This document shows positions 45,870 to 58,502 of a stretch of 64,000 nucleotides of DNA, piece by piece. The stretch covers positions 14,818,001 through 14,882,000 of the forward strand of contig JBBCBC010000012.1 of assembly GCA_037126765.1 (NCBI GenBank), in the 5' to 3' direction. The stretch is from Stenogyne calaminthoides. Lineage: Eukaryota > Streptophyta > Magnoliopsida > Lamiales > Lamiaceae. A model generated the notes under the pieces. That model ran no database searches, had not been told where the DNA came from, and saw only the letters and a list, made by a program, of their open reading frames with translations. A program made the position numbers and the translations under genes. How positions within the stretch are numbered: the first letter of the stretch is position 1; each line of letters opens with the position of its first letter.

Positions 45870-47151
45870 TGTTGGTCGTTAGATGTAAACCTATTTTGCG
45901 GCGTCTTGAGGAAGCAAAGCGTTTGATTTCGGTGCATATAAAGCGGGAGAAAAAAGTATTTCAATTTATTTATTTTTCATAAAGCTCATGTGTTGTGGTT
46001 TGCTTATAACTAGATGCATATGACAAGTATAAAATAAAAGCGATGGCAACCTGACAATATATAGTGGTTGGACAACGGTCTACATCCTCTCCACGACTCT
46101 TGAGAGAAATTCACTATCAACCCGAGCTTTACATTTGCCTCGTGGTTTGCTTACTCGGCTTCACGAGTTTTACGACCTCCCGTGGTTTACTTACTCAACC
46201 CGACCACGAGCTTTACATTGCCTCAGTAGTTTACTAACTCAAACTCTTAGATGTTTGCAGGTTCACACTCCTTTGGGACTTATCACCCTCACTGGGGTTT
46301 GCCCTACCGGAGATTTAGCAGTTCACGCTCCATGGGACTATCACTTCTCCTCGGGTTTGCTAACAACTCACCTCCACTTCATTTGGGTTTGGGTTTGGTG
46401 TTGTCTCCAACTTTGGTGAGATTTTCCCTTACAATGGTTTAGCCTCAATCTTAAGGTTGGGAAAATCTCTCTAAGCTATAATCGTCGTGGGTTTGCTCTA
46501 GGTTGGGTTCTAGAACAACTCTTTGAATATATTTGTATATGTCATAGACTTGTGTTACAGGGTGGGAATCTTTGACTATAGCAGCTCTTTGGCTTTGCTT
46601 GGCATTTTGTGCATGATCTTCATGTATCACACTCACTCACTGCTTGATAATGAAGGAAGAACTTGTATTTATAGTGTGGATTTGGATATTTATCGTTGGA
46701 GAATCACATTCAAATCCATTCTTATTAAGTTCTGCGACTTTTGTTGTTGTCTTCCTCTCGTTGGTCCACGTTAGTGGATTCCATGGCCTATATTCCTCAG
46801 CTTGATTGCCTTGGAACATTCGAGGATATCTTGAGCATTCGATTACATTCCGAGTCTTGATGTTTACCGAGTCTTGAGTTCTCTGAAGTCTTGAGTTCTA
46901 CGAGTCTTGATTTCTCACGAGTCTTTAGGTTCTACGAGTCTTGATTCTCGATGTCCCTCTTGAGTCTTGATATCTTGATTTCTTCTTGAGTCTTGAGTTT
47001 TCTAACACATTCTGCTCTGCATTATCGTAGATGCAGATAATATCCAGGCTTCTCTAGCCCGAATCTGACTCATCTATCAAGATTATCTGAACATGTGTAC
47101 TCGGTTTTTGGGATCTAATCAAAATCCTTTTATTAAATTCATTTCCCAGCG
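45870..47151 (-). repeat. 5' LTR of element D
   Basis: Begins TGTTGGTCGTTAG and ends ATTTCCCAGCG, about 1.28 kb, aligned with 42385-43711. Contains GGGTTTGGGTTTGGTG near 46385, the TATA core near 46667 and a GAGTCTTGA array at 46850-47000. Confidence 0.9.
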
Positions 47152-50100
47152 ATTTATATCTATCGGTGGGACAATTTTTAGAAGAGCAGCGAAATTTGTG
47201 AGAGATGTAGATAACTTCAATTTTATTTAGAAATAGTATTATAATAGGAAGCGGACTTTTAGTTAAAAAAAGTTATATTTTCTGATTTTCACCATCAATA
47301 AATCTCGGTTTTCCTCCATCCCAGATATCGGTCATCTTGTGATAAAATTAAACCAGAACAAGCAAAACCATATTAAAGTGATTTATGAAAAAAAAAAATT
47401 ATCTTTACTCACGCGTATTATGCGGTGGGAAAAAGCGATTACAACATCATAGTTGCGATAGAAAAATATTAAAATCTGATACGGTGGGACAATTTTAGGG
47501 ACTGACGAATTTATGAGACATGTAGATAACTTCAAGGCGTTTTAGAAACAATATTATAAAGGAAAAGCGGACACACGGAAGGTAAAAAGTTATGGCAACA
47601 GGTTTTCACCGTCGATGGCCAAAACCCCAATGCCGTTTCGAGGAAAACTCCATCCGACATCGCTCATCCTTGCGATCAAAATTACAACAAGAACAAGCAA
47701 AACCCTACTACGATTGATCTGAAAAAAAATGCATGTACTACCCACACATATTAACTCTTTGGGGCGATTACAAACATCACACAAGGGTTGCGATAGAGAA
47801 AATATTATTATAATATTATCCGATTGGGGTAGTGTTAGAGGAATGACCGAAGCGGTGAGACATGTAGATAACTTCAAAACATTTCGAAAGCGATGTAAAA
47901 TAATAGGAAAAGCGGACACGAGTCAAAGTTATGGCCAACGGTTTTCCTGATCCATTAGCCAAAACCCCAATCGTGTTTCAAGATCCTCCATCAACATGTC
48001 TCAACCTTGCGATCAAAATTACGATAAGAAAAAGCAAAAATCCTACTACAATGATCTATAAAAAAATGCATATACTACCCACATATTATGCGGTGGGAAA
48101 AGCGATTACAACATCACTGAGGGTTGCGATTGAGAAAAAATATTATAATAATATCGATTGGAGCAGGTTTTGAAAACAGGCGAATTTGTGAGACATGTAG
48201 ATAACCGAAATATTTAAAAAAGCAGTATTATAATGGAAAACAAACACCCGAGTCAAAACTTATGGCCAAAAGCAGTTTTCACCATCCAATGGCCAAAACC
48301 CCGATAAATGCGTTTCGGATCCTCCGTGAGCGCCGGCTCATCCTTGTGATCAAAATTACCAACAGAACAAGCCAAACCCTACTACGGTGATCTGTGAAAA
48401 AAGCGCCTATACTACCCCACATATTATCCGGTGGTAAAAGCTTGATTACAACATCATACAAGAGTTGCGATAGAGAAAAGCGTTATAATAATATATGGTG
48501 GGATAATTTTTAGAGGAGCACCGAAGCTGTGAGAGATGTAGATAACTTCAATTTATTTCGAAATAATAGTATAATAGGAAAAATGGACACCCGAGTCAAA
48601 AGAAGTTAAAGCTGTCTGATTTTTCACCATCCAATAGTCCAATCTGATTTTCCTCCATCGGAAACATCGGTCATCTGCGATCAAAATTAAACAGAACAAG
48701 CAAAACCTATTAAAGTGATTTATGAAAAAAATGCTTTATCTTGCCTGGCATGTTATGCGGTGGGAAAAAGCGATTTGACAACATCGCGTAGTTACGATAG
48801 AAAAATATTAAAATACAATCGATTGGGACAATTTTAGAAAGGAACCCGAATGATGAGACATATAGATAAATTCCAGGCGTTTTAGAAACAATATTATAAT
48901 AGGAGAAAGCGGACACCCAAGGTCAAAAGTTATAGCCAAAGCAGTTTCACCATCAATAGCCCAAAACCCCAATCATAGTTTCGAAACTCCATCATATCGC
49001 TCATCCTTGCGATCAAAATTATGAGCAATGAAACCCTACTAGGTGATCATGAAAAAATGCATACTACCCCACACATATTTTCTGGTGGGAAAAGCGATTA
49101 CAACATCACAAAGTTTGATGCAATATTATATCTTTATTGACCGGTGGGGCAGTTTTAGAGAATGGCCCGAAATTTGTAGAACAATATAAATAACTTCAGG
49201 CGTTTCCCCAACCGGTATTATAATAGGAAAAGCAATCTTGAAATCAAAGTTATGGCCAGCGTTTTTCAACATCCAATGACTAAACCCCAATACGTCGTTT
49301 CGGATCCTCCATTGAAGCATCTCTACGTGTGCGATCAAAATTACAAAGAACAAGCAAAACCCTACTTGATTAACTATGAAAAACCAACCTTTTATCTACC
49401 CACCGTATTGTTGGTACGGAAAAGCGATTACAACGTCACACAAGGGTTGTGATTGAAAAATATTATAATACTATCCAGGGGTGGGGCGGTTTTGAAGAGA
49501 CCCAATGAAATTGCAACAGAGACATGTGATAACTTCAAGATGTTTTTGGCGAGTAGTATAACGAGGAAAAGCAGTTTGAAATTGAAAATTGTAAATAGTT
49601 TTCTATCATCCGATGGCTAAACCCCAATGGCAGTTTCTAGACACTCTTTCCGACGCCATTTCGTTCTTGCGATCAAAATTACAACAAATAAGCAAAACCT
49701 ACTCTGATGATCTATGAAAAAAAATGCATAATACTCGCGTATTGCTCTGGTGGGAAAAATGATTCTGTTGTCCTTTGTGAGGTTGCGATAGAGGAAAAAT
49801 AGTATAATCTTTATCCGGTGGGATAGATTTAAAGGGGCGGCGGCTATAAGACATATAGATAACAGAGCGTTTAAAAGCGGTATTATAATAGGAAGCGGAT
49901 ACTAGAATAAAGATTAAGCAACTTGTTTCCCGTCGATGGCTAAACCCCGATCTACGTTTCCTTATCCTCCATCGAAGTACGCTCATGCGATCAAAATTTA
50001 ACCAGAACAAGCAAAACCTACGGTGGTCATGAAAAAAATGCTATACTGCACGCATGTTATATGGTGGGAAAAATAATTACAACATCACCTGAGGTTAGAT

Positions 50101-51357
50101 AGAGAAAAATGTTATAATACTTATCTGTTGGAAATTTTGAAGACCCGGCGAAGGCTGTGACCCTTGTAGATTTTGTTTAAAGCTTGATGTTGTAATATGA
50201 AAATGGACACACGAGTCCAATTTATGTTAGCTTGATTTTCACCATCGATGGCCAAGAAACCCAATCGCGTTTCGGATCACTCCATCCGACGCCGCTCATC
50301 CTTGCGAACAAAATTACAACAAGAACAAGCAAAACCCTACTAGAGTGATCTATAAAAAAATGCCTATACTACGCGCATATTATACGGTGGGAAAAGCAGT
50401 TACAACGTCCTACGCGAGGTTGCGGTAGAGAAAAATATTATATCTTATCTGCGTGGGACAATTTTAGAGGGGCGTCAAAGTGTGAGACATATAGATAACT
50501 TCAAGAAGCGTTTTCGGCTTGATATTATAATAGGAAAATGGAATGCGAATCCAAAGTTATGGCGAAAGTGACTTTACCGTCCGATGGCCAAAACCGACCG
50601 TCGTTTCGGATCTTCCGTAAACGCTCATCATGCGATCAATTGTAAGAACAAAGCAAAACCCTACTGGCAGTCTATGAAAAAAAATGCATGCTCTTTACCC
50701 GTATATTAACTCTGGGAAAAGCGATTACAACATATCGCACAAGGGTTACGATAGAAAATATTATAATATTATCCGGTGGGATAGTGTTAGAGAGACGGCG
50801 AAGCGGGAGACATGTAGATAACTAGAACATTTCCGAAGCAGTGTAATAATAGGAGAAAGCGGATACGGGGAGTCAAAAGTTATGGCGAAAAAGTTTTCAC
50901 CGTCCCAACAATGACGATCGGCGGTTTCCGGATCCTCCATCCGACGCGCCGGCTCGTCAGCAGTCAAAATTACAGCGAATTCAAACCCTACAATAGTGAG
51001 TCTACAAAAAAATGTCTATACTACCCGCATATTATACGGTGGGAAAAGCGATTACAACATCACCACAGAGTTGCGATTGAGAAAAATATTATAATACTAT
51101 CAAATTGAGAAAGTTTTAAACAATTGACGTTATTGAGACATGGATAACTTTCAGACTTTTCGAAATAGTATAATAGGAAAATGGATACCCGTCGAGTTTG
51201 TCAAAATAGTTTACACCGTCGATGGCCCGAAAGCCACGATGTAGTTTCCGGATCCTCCATCGGAAGCGCCGGTCATCCTTTGCGATCAAATTAAACCAGA
51301 ACAAGCAAAACCCTATTAAAGGACATGAAAAAAAAATCACGTAACCCACACATATTA
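47152..51357. repeat. Satellite array III, noisy
   Basis: About twelve monomers of the same satellite, with more indels than array II in its second half; several units near 49100-50100 are shortened. It ends at the assembly gap. No insert was found in it. Confidence 0.93.
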
Positions 51358-51857
51358 NNNNNNNNNNNNNNNNNNNNNNNNNNNNNNNNNNNNNNNNNNN
51401 NNNNNNNNNNNNNNNNNNNNNNNNNNNNNNNNNNNNNNNNNNNNNNNNNNNNNNNNNNNNNNNNNNNNNNNNNNNNNNNNNNNNNNNNNNNNNNNNNNNN
51501 NNNNNNNNNNNNNNNNNNNNNNNNNNNNNNNNNNNNNNNNNNNNNNNNNNNNNNNNNNNNNNNNNNNNNNNNNNNNNNNNNNNNNNNNNNNNNNNNNNNN
51601 NNNNNNNNNNNNNNNNNNNNNNNNNNNNNNNNNNNNNNNNNNNNNNNNNNNNNNNNNNNNNNNNNNNNNNNNNNNNNNNNNNNNNNNNNNNNNNNNNNNN
51701 NNNNNNNNNNNNNNNNNNNNNNNNNNNNNNNNNNNNNNNNNNNNNNNNNNNNNNNNNNNNNNNNNNNNNNNNNNNNNNNNNNNNNNNNNNNNNNNNNNNN
51801 NNNNNNNNNNNNNNNNNNNNNNNNNNNNNNNNNNNNNNNNNNNNNNNNNNNNNNNNN
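51358..51857. other. Assembly gap of exactly 500 N
   Basis: A run of 500 N is a scaffolding placeholder; the real distance and even the adjacency of the two sides are unknown. Open frames reported across it are artefacts. Confidence 0.99.
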
Positions 51858-52130
51858 CTTCAATCTGGCGTTGATTCACCCTCATACGCCAGGCTGGCAG
51901 GCATATCTCTGCTTACCGGCCTACGTGCGCTCGCGAGCACAAAGCTTACGGTTCTCGAACCCGGTAGATCCTGCTGCGAGAACCCGGATGCAACTTCTTT
52001 ACTCTGCAAACCTCTGCGGTTGACCGGAATCGGTCAACATCCATTTCTTTCCGGACACCACGGAACCCTCTGCATCTCATCAGCGGGAACGCACGTCATG
52101 AGCAGATACATTCACGATCGAGATCATCCA
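51858..52130. other. GC-richer stretch after the gap, unassigned
   Basis: About 270 bp, clearly richer in G and C than its surroundings (for example CGTGCGCTCGCGAGC). Plus-strand frame one is open to 52020. It matches nothing else in the window by eye. Confidence 0.4.
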
Positions 52131-54000
52131 AGACCATCCACCGGTAAATGGTGAAATGAAAATTGAACCACGAAATTGATGAGTTGTATCGAGTTGGTAG
52201 CCCGTCTGTTCGATAGGAAGAATGGAATCCTCACGGAAAGATCTCATTTGAAGAACTTCGAGATTTCATGATCATTATTGAGCAGATGGGAGGTCTTTGA
52301 TGCATTAAGCGATTTTGATTTCGACATGAAGAAATCTACTCGAGGTAGGATCGCGAAATTTGACAGATAAGCTGCTGAAATGATCGAAGGTACGATCGCG
52401 AAAGTGGGAATAATTGAACAAGGTATTTTGCTGAAAACTCCTAAGGAAGATGATCTATGGAAAGGATGTGGGAGTTATGCGATGATAGATGGGCTTTGCG
52501 TAGTCTTGCTTGATTTCATGACCCAATGACCCTTTGGAGGGCGCAAACAAGCTGAAATGATGGTGATCTGAAATATTCACCTTACGTATCACATTCGATC
52601 CAAGCTTGGAGATCGGTCGTGTTTAAAGATCTTACGAAAGAAGAAGTTGAGAGTGTTAGGTATTAAGTGCTTATACCGATAAATACGATCGAGGAAAGCT
52701 GATTGGCCTCTCGAAAATAACGGATCAAGAATTGGCTATTTCGATTGAAACAATCAAAATTCAGTTCTCTCAATAGTGACCAACTTTGCTTTGAATTTAA
52801 GAAGCGAGTTGGCAATAGTAGTAGAGATTGATCGACAAGTTTCTCTTGATGGTCAGCGAAAAGCAAAATAGTGAAGAAAAACTTGATAAATTCGTTCTTA
52901 CCCTCTCTCTGCCGTTAGTCATCACAGGCGAAATTTGATCTCAGATTCAAAATCTATCTACTCAAAAGTGAAGGTTTATACGTTGAAGAATCTTAAAGGC
53001 CATATCAAGTCGGCTTTGGATCTCGACACCTCCAGTGCTCTTTTGATCAAGCGAAGGGCAATTGAAAATAGCTGACTTTATCGAGAACAGGAAAAAGCCG
53101 GTTTAGGCGATTGAATCTATGGCGGAAGACTAGACCATACGGATCACGTTTTGCTAATGAAATTGCAGGAAGATGGAAATCGAAAAGGTAAGTTAATTTC
53201 TTGGTCTTTGGGACATCGAGCTTTATGCAGTACTTCGGTAAGAAAGTCCGCAGCTCTGACTAGCGAATCTGGTCGATAAAGGCGGGTGGCATCTAGGGAA
53301 GCGGTCGCGATGAAGCTGAATTAGTGAAGTAGAAAGAAGCGAAGAAAAAAATTGACGGAAAGATCTGAAAAAAGAAATCCCGGTCGGTAGAAGAAAAACA
53401 AAATCAGAGAAAAAATCACGGCGAGAACCTCGATTTACTGCAAAGAGTTGATGAAATCATTAAAAAGCTTTGCACATCTTGATAGGTTTGAGGAATGGAA
53501 TAAGATCGAGTGAATTATACGGATGCTTTTTATTACGGATCTGGTACCACGAAAGAATCACCGAGATCACGGGAATTTCTCAAGCTAGTTGAGAACAACA
53601 CCCAAATTTTCTAAAATATATCGGAAAATGAGGCGGAGTAATCAATGTGAGAATATCTGAAATCAAAGAGTATGATGTGATGGACTACTTTCGAAGAAGG
53701 CGGATGGCTCATTTGACAGACCGGCATTCAAAGGTTCTATTTTGACATCTGAACAAAGCTCGCATAAGCGATCCTCGGCCATCAATGATGTCAAATGGAA
53801 GCTATACCGGATATTCAATATTCCTCCAAGATCAACGAAAATGCGGAGGATATAAGCGAAAGATTGAAGATCGGAAAGACCGCTTAGGATCGGTGAATTT
53901 AAACCCAAACTTTACGATGTAATATGTAATTGATAAATCGATTTAATGAAAAATTATTATTTTTCCTCGATCCTAAAGACAAAATCTCATTGTCTTGATT
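52131..54000 (+). pseudogene. Env-like region of element E, decayed
   Basis: Many short plus-strand frames, rich in Lys, Arg and Glu (53330-53480 is especially basic). The clearest landmark is DVKWKLYRIFN at about 53785-53815, matching the end of the env-like ORF of element C (about 19150). A purine-rich AATTTCAAAAAAAGTG-like run precedes the LTR. Confidence 0.65.
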
Positions 54001-54028
54001 ATGTTTCTTCGTATTTCAAAAAAAGTGT

Positions 54029-55563
54029 TGTTGGGAAATTTAGAGTTTTGATTCTAAAACACATGTAATAGACCCGGTCGAGACTGTTTTGCGATGATGT
54101 TTTTAATGCTCGATTAAAGATGACCAATTGATAATTATTATATGGAACAACCGATGATAAGATATATTTACATATTGAGGGGGAACTCAATATGTATAGG
54201 TCGATCTAAGATCGAGGAAGAAAAAAGACGTACCGAAGTCCGGCTGAGCCCGGAAGCGAGGAAGGAACCCGAAGATCGAACGATTCATAAAGCGGATAAT
54301 CGGTGAAGTCATAAACCACAAATTCAAGACACAAGATCGGATGACTAATGTAAAATCGGACGAGGAAGACCTACATCGGCCGAGTCCGCTAGTTGAGCTA
54401 AGACATCCCCTTTAGAAGACTTATCAGTAGAATCGGTTATGGCTTGTAATCGACGTCACCACACCAAAGCGGTAACTGGATGTTTCACCAAATCATACGT
54501 TGTTGATCTGAACAAGAAGAATGTCAACTTTTAGTTGGTAGAACAAACACTCAAATTTTTGTTGTTAACCAATAAGAACAAGATAATGTATGAACGAGCC
54601 GTGAATACGGGATTTGTGTTTGCATTGGTCAAACTATAAAAAATGACATACACGCTCGGCCGTGCCGTGCTAAAGCCGTCACATCAAATCCTACATATCT
54701 ACCAAATATAGCGGAAATTCAAATTGCTCTCCAACGGCTCTTTTGATTTCGAATGTCATAAATATGGGATTACTCTTGAGTGAAGACAGCGGAAATTATC
54801 AAAAAAGCTCATACTATAGCGAATTTTCGCATCGAAGAACACAACCTTGATTATTTTCTAAGTGTTCATCCCATAGTTCTTAGCATTTAAATCTTATCCT
54901 CTACTGTTAGGCTACTTAAATACTAGGAAAAGATTTCAAAGTTGGAACAAAAACAAATCTTGCAAAACCCCAGTTAGGTTAAGTTTGTTTAGCAAGATTT
55001 CGACTAGGGTTTCTAGTTACGATTTACCAGATCGGTTAATTGAGAGCTCTATAAATATCTGTTGATGTAATGTTGGACTAACACAATAATCTAAATCCAG
55101 TTGGTTAAGTCGGTTAAGTTGGTGCCCTTGTGATAGGGAAGAGTGAATGTAGGGCCGGTTGTCAGAACCCACTATAAATCTTGTGTGCATTTACATTTGA
55201 TTAATCGCTTCACACTATTGCACACAACTTGATTAAATCGCATACATATTCGAGTTAGGATCATTGGCACCAAGCTCTTATCGATGAATTGACTTCATAG
55301 TCATCTGTTGAAAATAGCTTGAATGATTTGTTATAAACCGTTTTTCAACGGGCATAACTAGTATAAACTAGCTTCGCCTTAAATCGATAGATCTGAATCG
55401 ATATGCCTCCGAGGCGACGATAAGTTGGATATCGATCCAAAGCGGATTCACTTGCACTCGATCAAAGCTTCCGCAATCACTTTTGATCTGCCGCGAAAAA
55501 GTTTTTGTCTATTCACCCTCCCCTAGACTTACGCCCCTCATAAAACCGTTAAGGGACCTCACA
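54029..55563 (+). repeat. 3' LTR of element E
   Basis: Begins TGTTGGGAAATTTAGAG and ends GGGACCTCACA. It contains ATTGAGGGGGAACTCAATAT at 54174-54193, the reverse complement of a line in LTR C near 18730, and CATAAATATGGG near 54762 in the TATA position. Confidence 0.9.
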
Positions 55564-56026
55564 AATAATGTTATCATTAATTGTAAGTGACCTACCACTT
55601 GATGGTTGCTGATTTTTTTGGGCATGTTTTTGGACAAAAATGGGGGATTTTTCTGATTGTGGGCTGCCAATTATGGTGTGCTTGATTCTGACGGTTAAGG
55701 TTCCGATTGGTATTTTCTGTGATTTTCTGATTCGGTTTTTGTTAAAAATTATTTTAAATGTCTTGAATTAAACTCACCTGATTTTAAGATTCCATTTGAA
55801 GTTCTCCCTTTCTCATTTTGAATTCTTTAAATTTTTGACATTATCCTTGGGCTGTTTTTTCTGGATAAAAAAAACCCAAAAAAGTGCTAATAGGGATTTT
55901 TCGGCTTGAAAAGCTAAATGTCATCTTTGAATTTTTGAAACTTGTACACATATTTTTAAAAACAAATATAACATTTAAACAAATTAGGAAAATAAACAAA
56001 TAAGTCATAAATGGATTAGGGTTATT
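55564..56026. other. Unassigned AT-rich stretch between LTR E and the satellite
   Basis: About 460 bp, T-rich then A-rich, with GGGGGATTTTTC, no reading frame, no match elsewhere in the window. It may be the target of E, an older insertion or a satellite flank. Confidence 0.5.
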
Positions 56027-58502
56027 GCAGTATTATAATAGGAAAAGCGGACACGAGAAGTCAAAAAGTTATGGCAACGATTTTTCACCATCCAATGGCT
56101 AAAACCCCAACGCCGTTTTCGAGGTCCTCCATCCCGACATCGCTCATCTTTGCGATCAAAATTAAACCAAGAACAAGCAAAAACCCTACTACGGTGATCT
56201 ATTAAAAAATGCCTATACTACCCACATATTATCTCGGTGGGAAAAACAATTAGAACATCACCAAGGGTTGCGATTGAGAAAAATATTATAATATTACAAT
56301 GTGACAATTTTAGAGGGGCGACAAGTTGTGAGACATATAGATAACTTCAAGATGTTGCGAAATAGTATTATAATAGGAAAAGCGGACACAAGAGTCAAAA
56401 AGTTATGGCCCTTGTTTTTCAACATCCAATTGCCAAAACCTCAATCACTGGTTTCCGGATCCTCCATCGACGACATCGCGTCATCCTTGCGATCAAAATT
56501 ACAACAAGAACAAGCAAAACCCTACTACGGTGATCATTGAAAAAAAAGCGGTTATACTACCCATACATATTATACGGTGGGAAAAGCGATTACAACATCA
56601 CACAAGGGTTGCGATAGAAAAAATATTGTAAAAATATCCATGGGACAATTTTTAGAGTGATGGTGAAGGCTGTGAGACATGTAGATAACTTCAAGGCGTT
56701 TCCTCAAACAAGATTATAATAGGAAAAGCAGGACACCCGAGTCAAAAGTTATGGCCAAAATAGTTTTCACCATCAAATGGGCAAAACCCCAATCGCCTTT
56801 TCAAGATCCTCCATCCGACAACGCTCATTATTACGATCAAAATTACATTAAGAACAAGAAAAACCATACTACAGTGATCTATGAAAAAAAGCCTATACTA
56901 ACCACACATATTATCTGGTGGGAAAAATAATTACAACATCACACAATGGTTTGCGATGAAAAATATTATAATTGTATACGGTGGGGCCGGTTTTTAGAGC
57001 AAAAGCGAAATGGCCGAGACATGTAGATAACTTCAAAGGCGTTTCCGAAGGTTTTATAATCGAATATGGACACACGGTCAAAAGTTATGGGCAAAACAAA
57101 TTTTACCATCAATGGCCAAAACCCCAATCGCCGTTTCCAAATCCTCCATCCGACATCGCTCATCCTTGCGATCTAAATTACAAAAAAGAACAACCAAAAC
57201 CCTACTACAGTGATCTATAAAAAAATAATGCCTATACTACCCACACATATTATCTGGTGGGAAAAACGATTAAAACATCACACAAGGGTTGCGATAGATA
57301 AAAATATTATAATACTATTCGGTGGGACAGTTTTAGAGGGATGACGAAGCAGTGAGACATGTTGATAACTTTAATTCGTTTCTGAAACAGTATTATAATT
57401 GGAAAATGGACACGCGAGTCAAAAGTTATGGCCAAAACAGTTTTCAACATCCAATGGCAAAACCCCAATCGGCGTTCCGGATCCTCCATCCGACATCATT
57501 TCATCCTTGCGATCAAAATTAAACCTAGAACAAGCAAAACCCTATTCGTTGATTTATGAAAAAAAACGCCTATACTACCCACACATATTATCTGGTGGAA
57601 AAAACGATTACAACATCACACAAGAGTTGCGATAGAGAAAAATATTATAATACTATCCGGTAGGAAGGTTTTAGAGGGATTGCGAAGCTGTGAGACATGT
57701 AGATAACTTTAAGACGTTTACGAATCAATATTATAATAGGAAAACGGACACCAGAGTCAAAAGTTATGGCAAAACGGTTTTCACCATCCAATAGCCAAAA
57801 CTCAATAAATGGATTTTGCGGATCCTCCATCCCACATCGCTCATCCTTGAGATCAAAATTAAACCAGAACAAGCAAAACCCTACTACGGTGATCTATTAA
57901 AAAAAGTTCTATACTACCCACATATTATACGGTGGGAAAAGCGATTAGAACATCACACAATGGTTACGATAGAGAAAATATTATATACTATACGGTGTGA
58001 GAATTTTAGAGGGGATAGCAAAGGCGTGAGACATATAGATAACTTCAAGATGTTTTTGAAACAATATTACAATAGGAAAAGCGGACACCGAGTCAAAAGT
58101 TATGGACAAAATAGTTTTTCACTGATCCAATGGCCAATACCTTAATCGCCGGTTTCCGGATCCTCCATCCAACATCGCTCATCCTTGCGATCTAAATTAC
58201 AACAAGAACAAGCAAAACCCTACTACGGTGTTCTATGAAAAAACAGCGCCTATACTACCCACATATTATCCGGTGGGAAAAAGCGATTACAACATCACAC
58301 AAGGGGTTGCGATAGAAAAATGTTATAATCTTATTACAGTAGGATAGTTTTAGAGGTTGGCGAAGGCAGTGAGACATGTTGATAACTTCAATTCATTATC
58401 GAAAATGATATTATAATTGGAAAAGCGGACACCCGAAGTTAAGAAAGTTATGGCCAAACCCCAATCGCCAAAACCCCCATCAAAAGTTATGGATAAAACT
58501 AT
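56027..58502. repeat. Satellite array IV
   Basis: About seven monomers (GTTATGG anchors near 56067, 56403, 56746, 57083, 57426, 57763, 58102), somewhat cleaner than arrays II and III: CCAGATCC-like and CAGT words return in parts of 56700-57400. The array breaks off near 58440 with a partly duplicated anchor and is cut by element F. Confidence 0.93.

Larger units (their letters stand above)
42385..47151 (-). mobile_element. Element D: non-autonomous LTR element carrying the antisense cassette
   Basis: LTRs at 42385-43711 and 45870-47151 enclose only 2.16 kb. There is a polypurine tract at 43712, a degenerate PBS at about 45856-45869, and no gag or pol. Internal modules in plus order: a part like the 3' end of A (43733-44298), a part like the end of LTR G (44299-44640), the antisense cassette (44641-45773), and the leader (45774-45855). 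The flanks CGTTAT and ATTTAT suggest a blurred 5-bp target duplication. It would need proteins from a relative to move. Confidence 0.88.
51858..55563 (+). mobile_element. Element E: 3' part of a C-family element, plus strand
   Basis: The LTR at 54029-55563 is the reverse complement of the LTR of C and of near-equal length (1,535 against 1,536 bp). Inside it lies the decayed env-like region. The rest of the element, toward gag, falls in or beyond the gap, so completeness is unknown. It is the only recognised element here in plus orientation. Confidence 0.85.

Noticed and set aside
51291..52023. Long frames of 176-232 codons on both strands
   Set aside because: They consist almost entirely of the 500 N of the assembly gap.
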